Shown here in pieces: positions 28,301 to 35,823 of a DNA stretch of 64,000 nucleotides (positions are counted from its first letter, which is position 1; every line of letters starts with the position of its first letter). Location of the stretch: NCBI RefSeq assembly GCF_012927325.1, contig NZ_JABBGI010000026.1, positions 1 to 64,000 on the forward strand. Direction: 5' to 3'. Both the position numbers and the translations under genes were made by a program. The stretch comes from Chryseobacterium antibioticum (GTDB lineage: Bacteria > Bacteroidota > Bacteroidia > Flavobacteriales > Weeksellaceae). Under the pieces are notes generated by a model. That model had not been told where the DNA came from. It saw only the letters and a list, made by a program, of their open reading frames with translations, and ran no database searches.

Positions 28301-29071
28301 TTAATAAATTTGGTTTATAGAATCTACATCAACGTATTCTGATTTTGGAGTAGTTGTTTCATTGAAACCTTTGTCCAGGTCTTCATCAAGAAACTCATCT
28401 CCTTTTACTACCATGTCAACGTAATTCATACTTTCAATAACAAAATTTTTGATTGTCGGATTATCTAACGCTTTTAATCCGGAAATATTATCGAATGTCA
28501 ATTTTTCAGCGATGTTTTTATCCAGATCAGCGTCTTTCTCATTGTAAAGGGAAAGAACGATTTTGGCATCTTTGAAGTAAGTGTCAGATTCGTAATATGT
28601 TTTAAGGTAAATTGGAACAAAAGAAGACATCCATCCATTCAAGTGGATTACATCCGGAACCCAGTTTAGTTTTTTGATGGTTTCAATTACACCTCTTGCA
28701 AAGAAAATAGCTCTTTCGTCGTTATCATCAAAAGGTTTTCCTTCATCATCAACGTAGTATTGCTTTCTTTTGAAGTATTCTTCGTTGTCAATAAAGTAAA
28801 CCTGAAGTCTTTCCCCCGGAAGAGACGCTACTTTAATGATTAACGGCTGATCCAGGTCATTAATAATAATGTTCATCCCCGAAAGACGGATCACCTCATG
28901 AAGTTGGAATTTTCTTTCACTTATTTGTCCAAATCTTGGCATAAAAACTCTTACATCATTGCCTTCATTGTGCATCTTAAGTGCCATTTTGTTTACCACT
29001 GCAGCCATATTTGTGTCTTCTTGATATGGATACATCTCTGTAGTAATGTACAGTATTTTTTGATTCGGCAT
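28301..29071 (-). CDS. Glycogen/starch synthase-like protein, N-terminal domain only
   Basis: A 256-residue protein matching the N-terminal Rossmann half of GT5 glycogen synthases: KILYITTEMYPYQEDTN, KMHNEGNDVRVFMPRFGQI, ERAIFFARGVIETIKKLNWVPDVIHLNGWMSSFVPIYLKT. The usual ADP-glucose loop K-x-G-G-L is replaced by TNMAAVV, and the whole C-terminal nucleotide-binding half is absent, so normal synthase activity is unlikely. The C-terminal ~40 residues are acidic and non-homologous. It is the first gene of the operon with DUF4270 and glmS and diverges from panC. A regulatory or binding role is possible. Confidence 0.75.
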   Translation of the reverse strand: MPNQKILYITTEMYPYQEDTNMAAVVNKMALKMHNEGNDVRVFMPRFGQISERKFQLHEVIRLSGMNIIINDLDQPLIIKVASLPGERLQVYFIDNEEYFKRKQYYVDDEGKPFDDNDERAIFFARGVIETIKKLNWVPDVIHLNGWMSSFVPIYLKTYYESDTYFKDAKIVLSLYNEKDADLDKNIAEKLTFDNISGLKALDNPTIKNFVIESMNYVDMVVKGDEFLDEDLDKGFNETTTPKSEYVDVDSINQIY

Positions 29072-29110
29072 AAATTTCTATCTATATTTTTGTAAAAATG
29101 CTTTAATGTG

Positions 29111-29118
29111 CAAAATTA
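29111..29118 (-). promoter_or_regulatory. -7 promoter box TAATTTTG for the GT5/DUF4270/glmS unit
   Basis: Exact TAnnTTTG match on the minus strand, 39 nt upstream of the GT5-like start. A TTG lies only 12 nt further upstream, shorter than the usual spacing, so only the -7 box is reliable. Confidence 0.5.
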
Positions 29119-29214
29119 CAAAAAAACATCCAACATTATTTTAATTAACATTATTTTACGATAATTCCCATTTTCAAATTATTAAAAACACATATAATTA
29201 TGTGATATTTTTAG

Positions 29215-29222
29215 TATTTTTG
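29215..29222 (+). promoter_or_regulatory. -7 promoter box TATTTTTG for panC
   Basis: Exact TAnnTTTG match ending 20 nt before the panC start, back to back with the minus-strand promoter box at 29111. No clear -33 box. Confidence 0.5.
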
Positions 29223-29242
29223 AATTAGTATTAAAATAAACT

Positions 29243-30091
29243 ATGGAAGTTATAAAGAACAAGAAAACCCTTCAGGATTTCATTGAAAGACAGAAAGAAA
29301 TGGGTAAAAAGATAGGCTTCGCTCCTACTATGGGAGCCCTTCATAAGGGACATCTTTCTCTGTATGAAGAAGCCAGAAAAGATAATGATCTGGTTATTTC
29401 TTCAATTTTTGTAAATCCCACCCAATTTAACAATCCGGAAGACCTTGAAAAGTACCCAAGAGATATTAACAGAGATATTCTTATTCTGAAAAATTCAGGA
29501 TTGGTGGATGCGGTTTATATCCCTGAAGTCGCCGATATCTATCCTGAAAAAACAGAAAGCCAGCATTATGATTTTGATGGACTGGAAAATGAAATGGAAG
29601 GAAAATCAAGACCGGGGCATTTCGACGGTGTAGGAACTGTGGTAGAAGAGCTTTTCAGACAGATCCAGCCGGACAATGCTTATTTTGGAGAAAAAGATTT
29701 TCAACAGCTTGCCATTATCAAAAAAATGGTTGAAAAGAAACATCTTCCTGTAAAAATTACTGGTGTTTCTATTTACAGAGCTGACAACGGTCTGGCATTA
29801 AGCTCCAGAAACCAAAGACTTCACGAGGACCGAAGAGAGGCATCAAAAGTTATTTATCATACCTTAAACAAAGTAAACGACTGGTTTAGGATCCTTACGA
29901 TCCCTGAAATAAACGAAAGAGTGACAGACATTTTTGATCATGAGCAGGGAATGAAATTAGAATATTTCCTGATCGCTGATGAAGAAACCCTGAAAGAAAC
30001 TGATTTCTTTTACAAGGACAGAAATTACAGAGCATTCATCGTAGTTGTAGTAGATGGGGTAAGGCTTATTGACAATATGCATTTGGATTAA
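29243..30091 (+). CDS. panC: Pantothenate synthetase (pantoate-beta-alanine ligase)
   Basis: A 282-residue cytoplasmic enzyme that joins pantoate and beta-alanine with ATP in vitamin B5/CoA synthesis. Motifs are clear: GFAPTMGALHKGHLSL (ATP-binding, with HxGH), SIFVNPTQFNNPEDLEKYPR, GHFDGVGTVVEELF, NAYFGEKDFQQLAII, and the KMSKS-like region ALSSRNQRL. Length is standard. It is monocistronic, divergent from the GT5-like gene, and followed by a terminator. Confidence 0.98.
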   Translation: MEVIKNKKTLQDFIERQKEMGKKIGFAPTMGALHKGHLSLYEEARKDNDLVISSIFVNPTQFNNPEDLEKYPRDINRDILILKNSGLVDAVYIPEVADIYPEKTESQHYDFDGLENEMEGKSRPGHFDGVGTVVEELFRQIQPDNAYFGEKDFQQLAIIKKMVEKKHLPVKITGVSIYRADNGLALSSRNQRLHEDRREASKVIYHTLNKVNDWFRILTIPEINERVTDIFDHEQGMKLEYFLIADEETLKETDFFYKDRNYRAFIVVVVDGVRLIDNMHLD

Positions 30092-30142
30092 ATATTAAAC
30101 ACCTGTTCAACAGAAATTCCCCAATAATCTTATAAAAAATTA

Positions 30143-30176
30143 AAACTCTGATCAATATTATCAGAGTTTTTTTATT
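30143..30176 (+). terminator. Terminator after panC
   Basis: 10-bp stem aaactctgat/atcagagttt (30143-30152, 30060+100 to 30169) with a 7-nt loop, followed by a T-run on the plus strand. Confidence 0.85.
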
Positions 30177-30199
30177 TTTTGAGTGATCATAGTATATAA

Positions 30200-30232
30200 A
30201 AAAAATCAAAGGTCTCTTGAGGAAACCTTTGA
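30200..30232 (-). terminator. Terminator of the single tRNA-Lys transcript
   Basis: 8-bp stem tcaaaggt/acctttga followed on the minus strand by a T-run. Nearly the same hairpin recurs at 30480-30512, each about 55 bp past a tRNA-Lys gene. Confidence 0.75.
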
Positions 30233-30286
30233 TACACCAAATCACAAAATATTAATATGAAAAAAATTTACTTTTCAGTAAACTTG

Positions 30287-30359
30287 TGACCCGGCTGGGA
30301 TTCGAACCCAGGACCCATACATTAAAAGTGTATTGCTCTACCAGCTGAGCTACCGAGTC
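30287..30359 (-). tRNA. tRNA-Lys (anticodon TTT), copy 1
   Basis: A 73-nt cloverleaf without encoded CCA. The acceptor GACTCGG pairs with CCGGGTC, the D arm GCTCAGCTGG and TpsiC arm GGGTTCGAATCCC are standard, and the anticodon loop CTTTTAA has TTT. The gene body is identical to the copies at 30567 and 30816. It has its own promoter box and terminator. Confidence 0.97.
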
Positions 30360-30411
30360 GGTCACTTGTTAACGATTTGCATTTATACAATGACTCTCGT
30401 TTTAAGAGGTG

Positions 30412-30442
30412 CAAAGATATGATTTTTTTTTCAATCCCGCAA
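30412..30442 (-). promoter_or_regulatory. Promoter of the single tRNA-Lys gene
   Basis: Minus-strand TTG (30442-30440), 20-nt spacer, TATCTTTG (30419-30412): both elements of the Bacteroidetes promoter at a suitable distance. A homologous promoter precedes the Lys-Leu-Lys unit at 30942. Confidence 0.7.
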
Positions 30443-30479
30443 TATATTTTTTTTAAAATTTAAAGTGTTTTTATTTTTA

Positions 30480-30512
30480 AAAAAATCAAAGGTCTCTTGC
30501 GGAGACCTTTGA
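30480..30512 (-). terminator. Terminator of the Lys-Leu-Lys tRNA unit
   Basis: 10-bp stem tcaaaggtct/agacctttga with 7-nt loop, followed on the minus strand by a T-run; about 55 bp after tRNA-Lys copy 2. Confidence 0.8.
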
Positions 30513-30566
30513 AACACCAAATCACAAAATATTAATATGAAAAAAATTTACTTTTCAGTAAACTTG

Positions 30567-30639
30567 TGACCCGGCTGGGATTCGAACCCAGGACCCATAC
30601 ATTAAAAGTGTATTGCTCTACCAGCTGAGCTACCGAGTC
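30567..30639 (-). tRNA. tRNA-Lys (anticodon TTT), copy 2
   Basis: 73 nt, identical in the gene body to copies 1 and 3; last gene of a Lys-Leu-Lys unit (transcribed right to left). No CCA encoded. Confidence 0.97.
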
Positions 30640-30695
30640 GGCCACAATTAAAAATGAAATCAATTCATTAGTAATCATTAAATTTTTCTTTGCAG

Positions 30696-30778
30696 TGCCT
30701 GCGACTGGACTCGAACCAGCACATCCTTAGGAAACCACCCCCTCAAGATGGCGTGTCTACCAATTCCACCACGCAGGC
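30696..30778 (-). tRNA. tRNA-Leu (anticodon GAG)
   Basis: An 83-nt class II tRNA with a long variable arm. The acceptor GCCTGCG pairs with CGCAGGC. The anticodon stem CCATC/GGTGG encloses loop TTGAGGG, giving GAG, which reads CUC/CUU leucine codons. No CCA encoded. It lies between tRNA-Lys copies 2 and 3. Confidence 0.95.
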
Positions 30779-30815
30779 TATAAAATTACAAAAATCTAGT
30801 AATCTTTTTCGCTTG

Positions 30816-30888
30816 TGACCCGGCTGGGATTCGAACCCAGGACCCATACATTAAAAGTGTATTGCTCTACCAGCTGAGCTACCGAGTC
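30816..30888 (-). tRNA. tRNA-Lys (anticodon TTT), copy 3
   Basis: 73 nt, identical in the gene body to copies 1 and 2; first gene of the Lys-Leu-Lys unit. Its upstream flank resembles that of copy 1. Confidence 0.97.
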
Positions 30889-30941
30889 GGTCACTTTGTC
30901 AACGATTTACATTTGAATAATGTCCCTCGTTTTCAGTGGTG

Positions 30942-30970
30942 CAAAGATATAAGTTTTTTCTTTATCTCAA
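30942..30970 (-). promoter_or_regulatory. Promoter of the Lys-Leu-Lys tRNA unit
   Basis: Minus-strand TTG (30970-30968), 18-nt spacer, TATCTTTG (30949-30942). Good fit to the Bacteroidetes consensus. Confidence 0.7.
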
Positions 30971-31002
30971 AACTTTTTTGCAAATTTGTTTAAAAAAAAT
31001 TC

Positions 31003-31518
31003 ATGGTTATTTCACTCATCGGATACATGGGATCTGGCAAATCTCACATTTCCAAAATATTAAGCGACAAAATAAATTTCAGGCTAATTGACCTCGATAA
31101 AGAGATTTCTAGACGAAATAAATTAACCATTCCTGAGATTTTCGAAAAAAAGGGAGAAATTCACTTTAGAAAGCTTGAAAGAGAGGCATTGGAAGAAATA
31201 CTTGCTTCGGAAGAAAATACGGTTTTAAGCCTGGGAGGAGGTACTCCGGTTTATTATAACAATATGGAAATTATCAACCACAGTTCTAAAAGTATATTTT
31301 TAAAAGCCTCCGTAAACACTTTATACGAAAGGATTTCAAAACAGAAAGAAAAAAGGCCAATCATTGCTACTATTTCTGATGAGAATCTTCCTGAGTTTAT
31401 TGCCAAGCATTTATTTGAAAGAAATGCATTTTACAGCAAAGCACAATTCAGTGTCAATACGGATGCGAGGGAGCCTGAAGACATTGTCCAGGAAATAATA
31501 GAAAAGCTCTATCTCTAG
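31003..31518 (+). CDS. aroK: Shikimate kinase
   Basis: A 171-residue cytoplasmic kinase that phosphorylates shikimate at O3 in aromatic amino-acid synthesis. It has the P-loop GYMGSGKSH (residues 6-14), the shikimate-binding DLDKEI, FRKLEREALEEIL, the Walker-B-like SLGGGTP loop and the LID region KEKRPI. Length is standard. It diverges from the tRNA unit and ends 14 bp before the convergent S4-domain gene, with a shared hairpin over the stop codon. Confidence 0.97.
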   Translation: MVISLIGYMGSGKSHISKILSDKINFRLIDLDKEISRRNKLTIPEIFEKKGEIHFRKLEREALEEILASEENTVLSLGGGTPVYYNNMEIINHSSKSIFLKASVNTLYERISKQKEKRPIIATISDENLPEFIAKHLFERNAFYSKAQFSVNTDAREPEDIVQEIIEKLYL

Positions 31519-31535
31519 AGCTTTTCCATTTTTAA
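31501..31535. terminator. Terminator overlapping the aroK stop
   Basis: 10-bp stem gaaaagctct/agagcttttc (31501-31510, 31517-31526). It lies partly inside aroK; T-rich on both sides, so it may serve aroK and the convergent S4 gene. Confidence 0.55.
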
Positions 31536-31969
31536 TCTTCGTTTTCGGTAGCGTCTGGTGTTTCTCCAAAGAAATCGTCCCAGTCTGTAAAGTCTGAGGC
31601 AATATCGTTTCCTACATATTCATCCATATCTCTTCTGTCTCTTTTAGTAGGTCTGCCTTCTCCTTTAATTCTGTAATAATCCTGTGACATTTTTCGGAGT
31701 TTCAACAGTTCATACTGCTCCTTGTCTGTCACATCCTGTATATGAAGGGGAACCAGTTTCGCTCCTAATCTGCTTTTGGGGATCTGAATTACTTTTATTT
31801 TATAGTCGATCTGATTTTTCCGAATCTTGATAACATCTCCTTCTTTTACCTCCTTAGATGACTTTACGGCAGACGTTCCCAATGAAACTCTGTTCTTTTT
31901 AATTTCCTCTGTTGCAATACTTCTCGTCTTATAAAAACGAATGCACCATAAAAATTTATCTATTCTCAT
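31532..31969 (-). CDS. S4 domain RNA-binding protein (Hsp15-like)
   Basis: A 145-residue basic protein. The N-terminal S4 domain (residues 1-60) reads MRIDKFLWCIRFYKTRSIATEEIKKNRV, then SSKEVKEGDVIKIRK, the pattern of heat-shock protein Hsp15, which binds stalled 50S subunits carrying peptidyl-tRNA. The middle contains RIKGEGRPTKRDRRDMDEY, followed by a short acidic tail absent from E. coli Hsp15. Assignment to the S4/Hsp15-like family is firm; the precise substrate is not shown. It converges with aroK. Confidence 0.88.
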   Translation of the reverse strand: MRIDKFLWCIRFYKTRSIATEEIKKNRVSLGTSAVKSSKEVKEGDVIKIRKNQIDYKIKVIQIPKSRLGAKLVPLHIQDVTDKEQYELLKLRKMSQDYYRIKGEGRPTKRDRRDMDEYVGNDIASDFTDWDDFFGETPDATENED

Positions 31970-31978
31970 AATTTTTTA

Positions 31979-31986
31979 TACTTTTG
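31979..31986 (+). promoter_or_regulatory. -7 promoter box TACTTTTG
   Basis: Exact TAnnTTTG match 38 nt ahead of the FKBP-like lipoprotein start. No -33 TTG at standard spacing. Confidence 0.5.
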
Positions 31987-32024
31987 CCGTTATATTATTT
32001 GTAAAGTAATTAAAGTTTTTTGAA

Positions 32025-32774
32025 ATGAAAAAAATATTTTTATATATCCTTGCGGGATCTTTAGGTTTTTCTGCATGTAAGAAAGATGATGAAGTTGAAA
32101 CTTATAAAGAACCGGAAGACATTGCCGTTCAAAACAGTTATGACGATCAGGCTATTAAGAAATTTATGAACGACAATTATCTGGATGCTCAGGGAAATAT
32201 AAAAGCTTTCAGCACCACGGATACCAGTGATGATAACGAAAAAAAATTATCAGACCTTCCGTATGAAACGCTTCCTTCCGGAACCATATACATTATGAGA
32301 GCAGGTGCACAGCCAGCTGATACTGATGCTCAGACTATAAAATCTGATGATATTCTTACGCTCATGGTAAGAGCCAATGCTCATTTAGCGGTTAATAGTG
32401 ACGGAAATGTTGCTTTCGCTTCAACTCTGGCAATTACCAATACAATTAATGGTAACGGACTTCCAATAATTGACCCTATGTTCTACTTTGCTAAAAAGAG
32501 TATCCGGGAAGCTGCAACAGCCGGGGTAGCCCAACAAAGAAGTTATTATGAAATTGAAGGTTTCAATGAGGCCCTGCAGAAGTTCAAAGCATTTAACAAT
32601 CTTCCAAGTGGAGATCCTTACAATCTTCAAGGCGTTATTTTAGTTCCATCAAGAGCTGCTTTCGCAAGAGATCCCCATTTCCCATATAACACCTCTTATT
32701 CTCTAAGAAACTATTCTTTTGTATTTAATTTCCAGGTGTACAAAAGAGCAGACAGACCTGAAAATGAGAAATAA
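32025..32774 (+). CDS. FKBP-like lipoprotein (peptidyl-prolyl isomerase family)
   Basis: A 249-residue lipoprotein (signal MKKIFLYILAGSLGFSAC, Cys at 18; acidic mature start KKDDEVETYKEPED). The middle has AIKKFMNDNYLDAQGNI, common in flavobacterial FKBP-type lipoproteins. The C-terminal part (QGVILVPSRAAFARDPHFPY, then YSFVFNFQVYKR) matches the end of this group. The canonical FKBP active-site aromatic cluster is not well preserved, so isomerase activity is uncertain. It is a monocistronic gene followed by a bidirectional terminator. Confidence 0.7.
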   Translation: MKKIFLYILAGSLGFSACKKDDEVETYKEPEDIAVQNSYDDQAIKKFMNDNYLDAQGNIKAFSTTDTSDDNEKKLSDLPYETLPSGTIYIMRAGAQPADTDAQTIKSDDILTLMVRANAHLAVNSDGNVAFASTLAITNTINGNGLPIIDPMFYFAKKSIREAATAGVAQQRSYYEIEGFNEALQKFKAFNNLPSGDPYNLQGVILVPSRAAFARDPHFPYNTSYSLRNYSFVFNFQVYKRADRPENEK

Positions 32775-32794
32775 ATCAAAAACTATATATAAAG

Positions 32795-32830
32795 AAACCG
32801 CCCTCTACTGAAGGCGGTTTTTGTTTTTAT
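32795..32830. terminator. Bidirectional terminator
   Basis: 8-bp stem aaaccgcc/ggcggttt with 10-nt loop and T-rich flanks on both strands; between the convergent FKBP-like lipoprotein and GltB-like genes. Confidence 0.85.
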
Positions 32831-32836
32831 TGTTCT

Positions 32837-34354
32837 TTAGTATTTTGCTTTCTCCCTTACATTTCCTAAAATATCTGGAAAATAAAGATCTGCCAGATGA
32901 TCGAACTCATCTCCTCTCATAAACATGGTGGCATCCACTTCTTCGTAAGAGCTTCTTCCTGCTGCTGCAATCAGTTCATTGCAGGTATGAAGTGTATTTT
33001 TATGGAAATGATATACTCTTTCGCTTTTATCGGTAACATCAAGTCCTTTAACAAGCATTTTGTCCTGAGTAGCAACTCCGGTAGGACAATTATTACTGTT
33101 GCATCTTAAAGCCTGAATACATCCTAACGAGAACATAAATCCTCTCGCATTATTACACATATCGGCTCCCATGGCTACAGCTCTCAGAATATCCAAGCTT
33201 GTCAGTACTTTTCCGCTGGCGATAACTCTTAATTTGCTTCTTACATTATAATTATTAAGCGTTCTGTTCACGAAAATAAGAGCCGGTTCCAAAGGCATCC
33301 CCACTCCATCTGAAAATTCCGGTGGTGCTGCTCCAGTCCCTCCTTCTGCTCCATCTATGGTGATGAAATCCGGATAGATCTTCATCACGTTCATCTGAAC
33401 GCAGATATCCTCAAATTCTTTGGTATCCCCGATACAAAGCTTAAAACCTACAGGCTTGCCTCCTGAAAGTTCTCTCAGCTGCTGTACGAACCTCAACAAA
33501 CCTGAAGCATCAGAAAATGAACTGTGAGAAGGTGGTGAAATAACAGTCATTCCCGGGGTGACGTGACGGATTTTTGCGATCTCCGGTGTATTCTTTACAC
33601 CCGGAAGAACACCTCCATGTCCTGGTTTTGCTCCCTGAGATAGCTTAATTTCGATCATCTTTACATTGGGAAGGGTAGAATACTTTTCAAAAAGTTCCCG
33701 GTTAAATTTACCTTCCTCGTTACGACATCCGAAATAACCGGTTCCGATTTGCCAGCAAAGATCTCCTCCTTCCAAGTGATAAGGAGAAATACCTCCCTCT
33801 CCTGTATTGTGATAAAAATTTCCTTTTTTAGCGCCTCGATTTAATGAAATCTGGGCTCTGTCGCTTAATGCTCCAAAACTCATTGCCGAAATATTGAATA
33901 AAGATGCGTGGTAAGGCTGTGTACATTGTTCTCCTCCTACCCATACTCTCGGAAGTTCTTCTACAGGCGATTTTGCATAAATAGAATGCTTGATCCCTTC
34001 ATATTTTCTGTGATTAACTTCTAACTGTGTTCCAAAAGCGACGGTATCGCTTAGGTTTTTGGCACGTCTGTATACTGCTGAACGCTGGTTTCTGGGAAAT
34101 GGTTTCCCATCTGTCTCTCTTTCGATGAAATACTGCTGCATTTCAGGTGAAATACTTTCGAAAAAGTATCTGAAGTACCCCAATACCGGGAAGTTCCTCA
34201 AAATAGCGTGTTTGGACTGGTAAGCATTGTAAACACCCAGTGCATAGATGGCGGATAACAGGATGGGTATCCAATAATGCGCTCTGATCAGTAATGCGAC
34301 GATCCATGTAGCAGTTACTAATACAATTCCCCAAGATAAAAACTTATCTCTCAT
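32837..34354 (-). CDS. FMN-binding glutamate synthase family protein
   Basis: A 505-residue protein with two N-terminal membrane segments (IVLVTATWIVALLI and IPILLSAIYALGVY), then a GltB-type FMN/Fe-S barrel: SFGALSDRAQISLNRGAKKG, GEGGISPYHL, KLSQGAKPGHGGVLPG, GFKLCIG, IDGAEGGTGAAPPEF, and a 3Fe-4S cluster site GCIQALRCNSNNCPTG. It lacks the glutaminase domain of full-length GltB (about 1,500 residues), so it is a stand-alone membrane-tethered relative whose electron donor and substrate are not established. Monocistronic. Confidence 0.92.
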   Translation of the reverse strand: MRDKFLSWGIVLVTATWIVALLIRAHYWIPILLSAIYALGVYNAYQSKHAILRNFPVLGYFRYFFESISPEMQQYFIERETDGKPFPRNQRSAVYRRAKNLSDTVAFGTQLEVNHRKYEGIKHSIYAKSPVEELPRVWVGGEQCTQPYHASLFNISAMSFGALSDRAQISLNRGAKKGNFYHNTGEGGISPYHLEGGDLCWQIGTGYFGCRNEEGKFNRELFEKYSTLPNVKMIEIKLSQGAKPGHGGVLPGVKNTPEIAKIRHVTPGMTVISPPSHSSFSDASGLLRFVQQLRELSGGKPVGFKLCIGDTKEFEDICVQMNVMKIYPDFITIDGAEGGTGAAPPEFSDGVGMPLEPALIFVNRTLNNYNVRSKLRVIASGKVLTSLDILRAVAMGADMCNNARGFMFSLGCIQALRCNSNNCPTGVATQDKMLVKGLDVTDKSERVYHFHKNTLHTCNELIAAAGRSSYEEVDATMFMRGDEFDHLADLYFPDILGNVREKAKY

Positions 34355-34406
34355 GAATGTAGTTATTTAAAGTTAAAATAAATTTAGTAGAAATTTTGCA
34401 AAGAGA

Positions 34407-35753
34407 CTATGCTTTTGCTAAAAAACTTTCGAATGATGACTGCACAGAAACCGTGCCATCTGACAGGATTTTTTCTAAATTTAGAAATTCAATCTGATTA
34501 ACGAATGCGGGATCAAAATCTTTCTGGACTCTCACATAGTTCTCCGTGAAGCCATACATTTTGCCGTCTTTATTTTCGTGCTCCCAAAGTACAGGAAGTG
34601 TTTTCCCAAGCTGGGTCTGATAAAATGCCATTTTTTTCTTTTCAGAAAGTATTCTCAACATTTTATTGCGCTTTTTTCTTTCCGGGATAGGAACAATTCC
34701 ATCCATATCGGCAGCTTCCGTATTTTCTCTTTCAGAATAGGTAAATACGTGAAGGTAAGTGATCGGAAGCTCATTCAGGAAGTTATAGGTCTCCATAAAT
34801 TTCTCTTCTGTTTCACCGGGAAATCCTACGATAACGTCTACACCGATAGCAGCATCGGGCATTACCTTGCGGATTTTATTTACTCTGTCGTTATAGAGTT
34901 TCGTCAGGTAACGGCGCTTCATTTTTTTCAGCAGATCATCGCATCCCGACTGTAGCGGAATGTGAAAATGGGGAACAAAGCTTTTGCTTTTGGAAACGAG
35001 ATCAATACTTTCGTCTTTCAAAAGATTCGGTTCAATGGAAGAAATACGTATTCTTTCAATGCCGTCTACTTTATCAAGCTCTGAAATTAAATCCAAGAAA
35101 GTATGTTCGTGTCTTTTATTTCCGAATTCGCCTTTACCATAATCACCGATATTAACCCCTGTAAGAACAATTTCTTTGATGTCTCTTCCGGCAATTTCTT
35201 TGGCATTTCTAAGAACATTTTCAATGGTATCTGAACGGGAAATTCCTCTTGCCAATGGAATGGTACAATAGGTACATTTATAGTCACATCCGTCCTGTAC
35301 TTTCAGGAAAGCTCTTGTTCTGTCGCCGATTGAGTAGCTTCCGATAAAGAAATCGGTTTCTTCAATTTCGCATGAATGAACAATTCCTTCATTGTCTGTT
35401 TTTTCCAGGTCGTCCAGGTAGCTTAAGATATTGAATTTTTCTTTGGCTCCCAGGACAAGATCTACCCCATCGATCTGTGAAATTTCTTCAGGTTTCAGCT
35501 GTGCGTAACATCCCACAATAACGACCAATCCTTCCGGATTAGCCTTCATGGCTCTCTTCACGTGGAGCTTACACTCACGGTCAGCGTTTTCAGTTACTGA
35601 ACAGGTGTTGATTACATAGACGTCTGCTTTATCATCAAAACTTACTTTATCATAACCTGCATCTGTCAATTGACGGGCAATAGTAGATGTTTCCGCAAAA
35701 TTTAATTTGCAGCCAAGTGTATGAAATGCGGCAGTTCCGTGAAAAGTAGACAT
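34407..35753 (-). CDS. mtaB: tRNA t6A37 methylthiotransferase MtaB
   Basis: A 448-residue radical-SAM enzyme that converts t6A37 to ms2t6A37 in tRNA. The N-terminal UPF0004 domain carries cluster cysteines (TLGCKLNFAE, INTCSVT, VVGCYAQ). The radical-SAM motif is CDYKCTYC, followed by GVNIGDYG. The C-terminal end is TRAM-like. I choose the Met of MSTFHGTAAFHTLGCKLN rather than the Met 28 codons upstream, because a TAnnTTTG promoter box (35780-35787) lies inside that extension. Length is then normal. Confidence 0.94.
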   Translation of the reverse strand: MSTFHGTAAFHTLGCKLNFAETSTIARQLTDAGYDKVSFDDKADVYVINTCSVTENADRECKLHVKRAMKANPEGLVVIVGCYAQLKPEEISQIDGVDLVLGAKEKFNILSYLDDLEKTDNEGIVHSCEIEETDFFIGSYSIGDRTRAFLKVQDGCDYKCTYCTIPLARGISRSDTIENVLRNAKEIAGRDIKEIVLTGVNIGDYGKGEFGNKRHEHTFLDLISELDKVDGIERIRISSIEPNLLKDESIDLVSKSKSFVPHFHIPLQSGCDDLLKKMKRRYLTKLYNDRVNKIRKVMPDAAIGVDVIVGFPGETEEKFMETYNFLNELPITYLHVFTYSERENTEAADMDGIVPIPERKKRNKMLRILSEKKKMAFYQTQLGKTLPVLWEHENKDGKMYGFTENYVRVQKDFDPAFVNQIEFLNLEKILSDGTVSVQSSFESFLAKA

Positions 35754-35779
35754 TTTATTACTCCTGAATTTTCTGGGTG

Positions 35780-35787
35780 CAAAGATA
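35780..35787 (-). promoter_or_regulatory. -7 promoter box TATCTTTG for mtaB
   Basis: Exact TAnnTTTG match on the minus strand, 27 nt upstream of the chosen mtaB start. No TTG at ideal spacing. It supports the shorter start. Confidence 0.55.
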
Positions 35788-35823
35788 GTAATTTTAATAA
35801 GAATTCTAAATCGATTCAGTCTA

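Larger units (their letters stand above)
30198..30642. repeat. Direct repeat, two copies of about 165 bp, 280-bp period
   Basis: 30198-30362 and 30478-30642 are nearly identical. Each contains a terminator hairpin, a short spacer that would read MKKIYFSVNL-stop on the plus strand, and a complete tRNA-Lys gene. Only a few substitutions in the hairpin and at the far end distinguish them. Confidence 0.9.
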
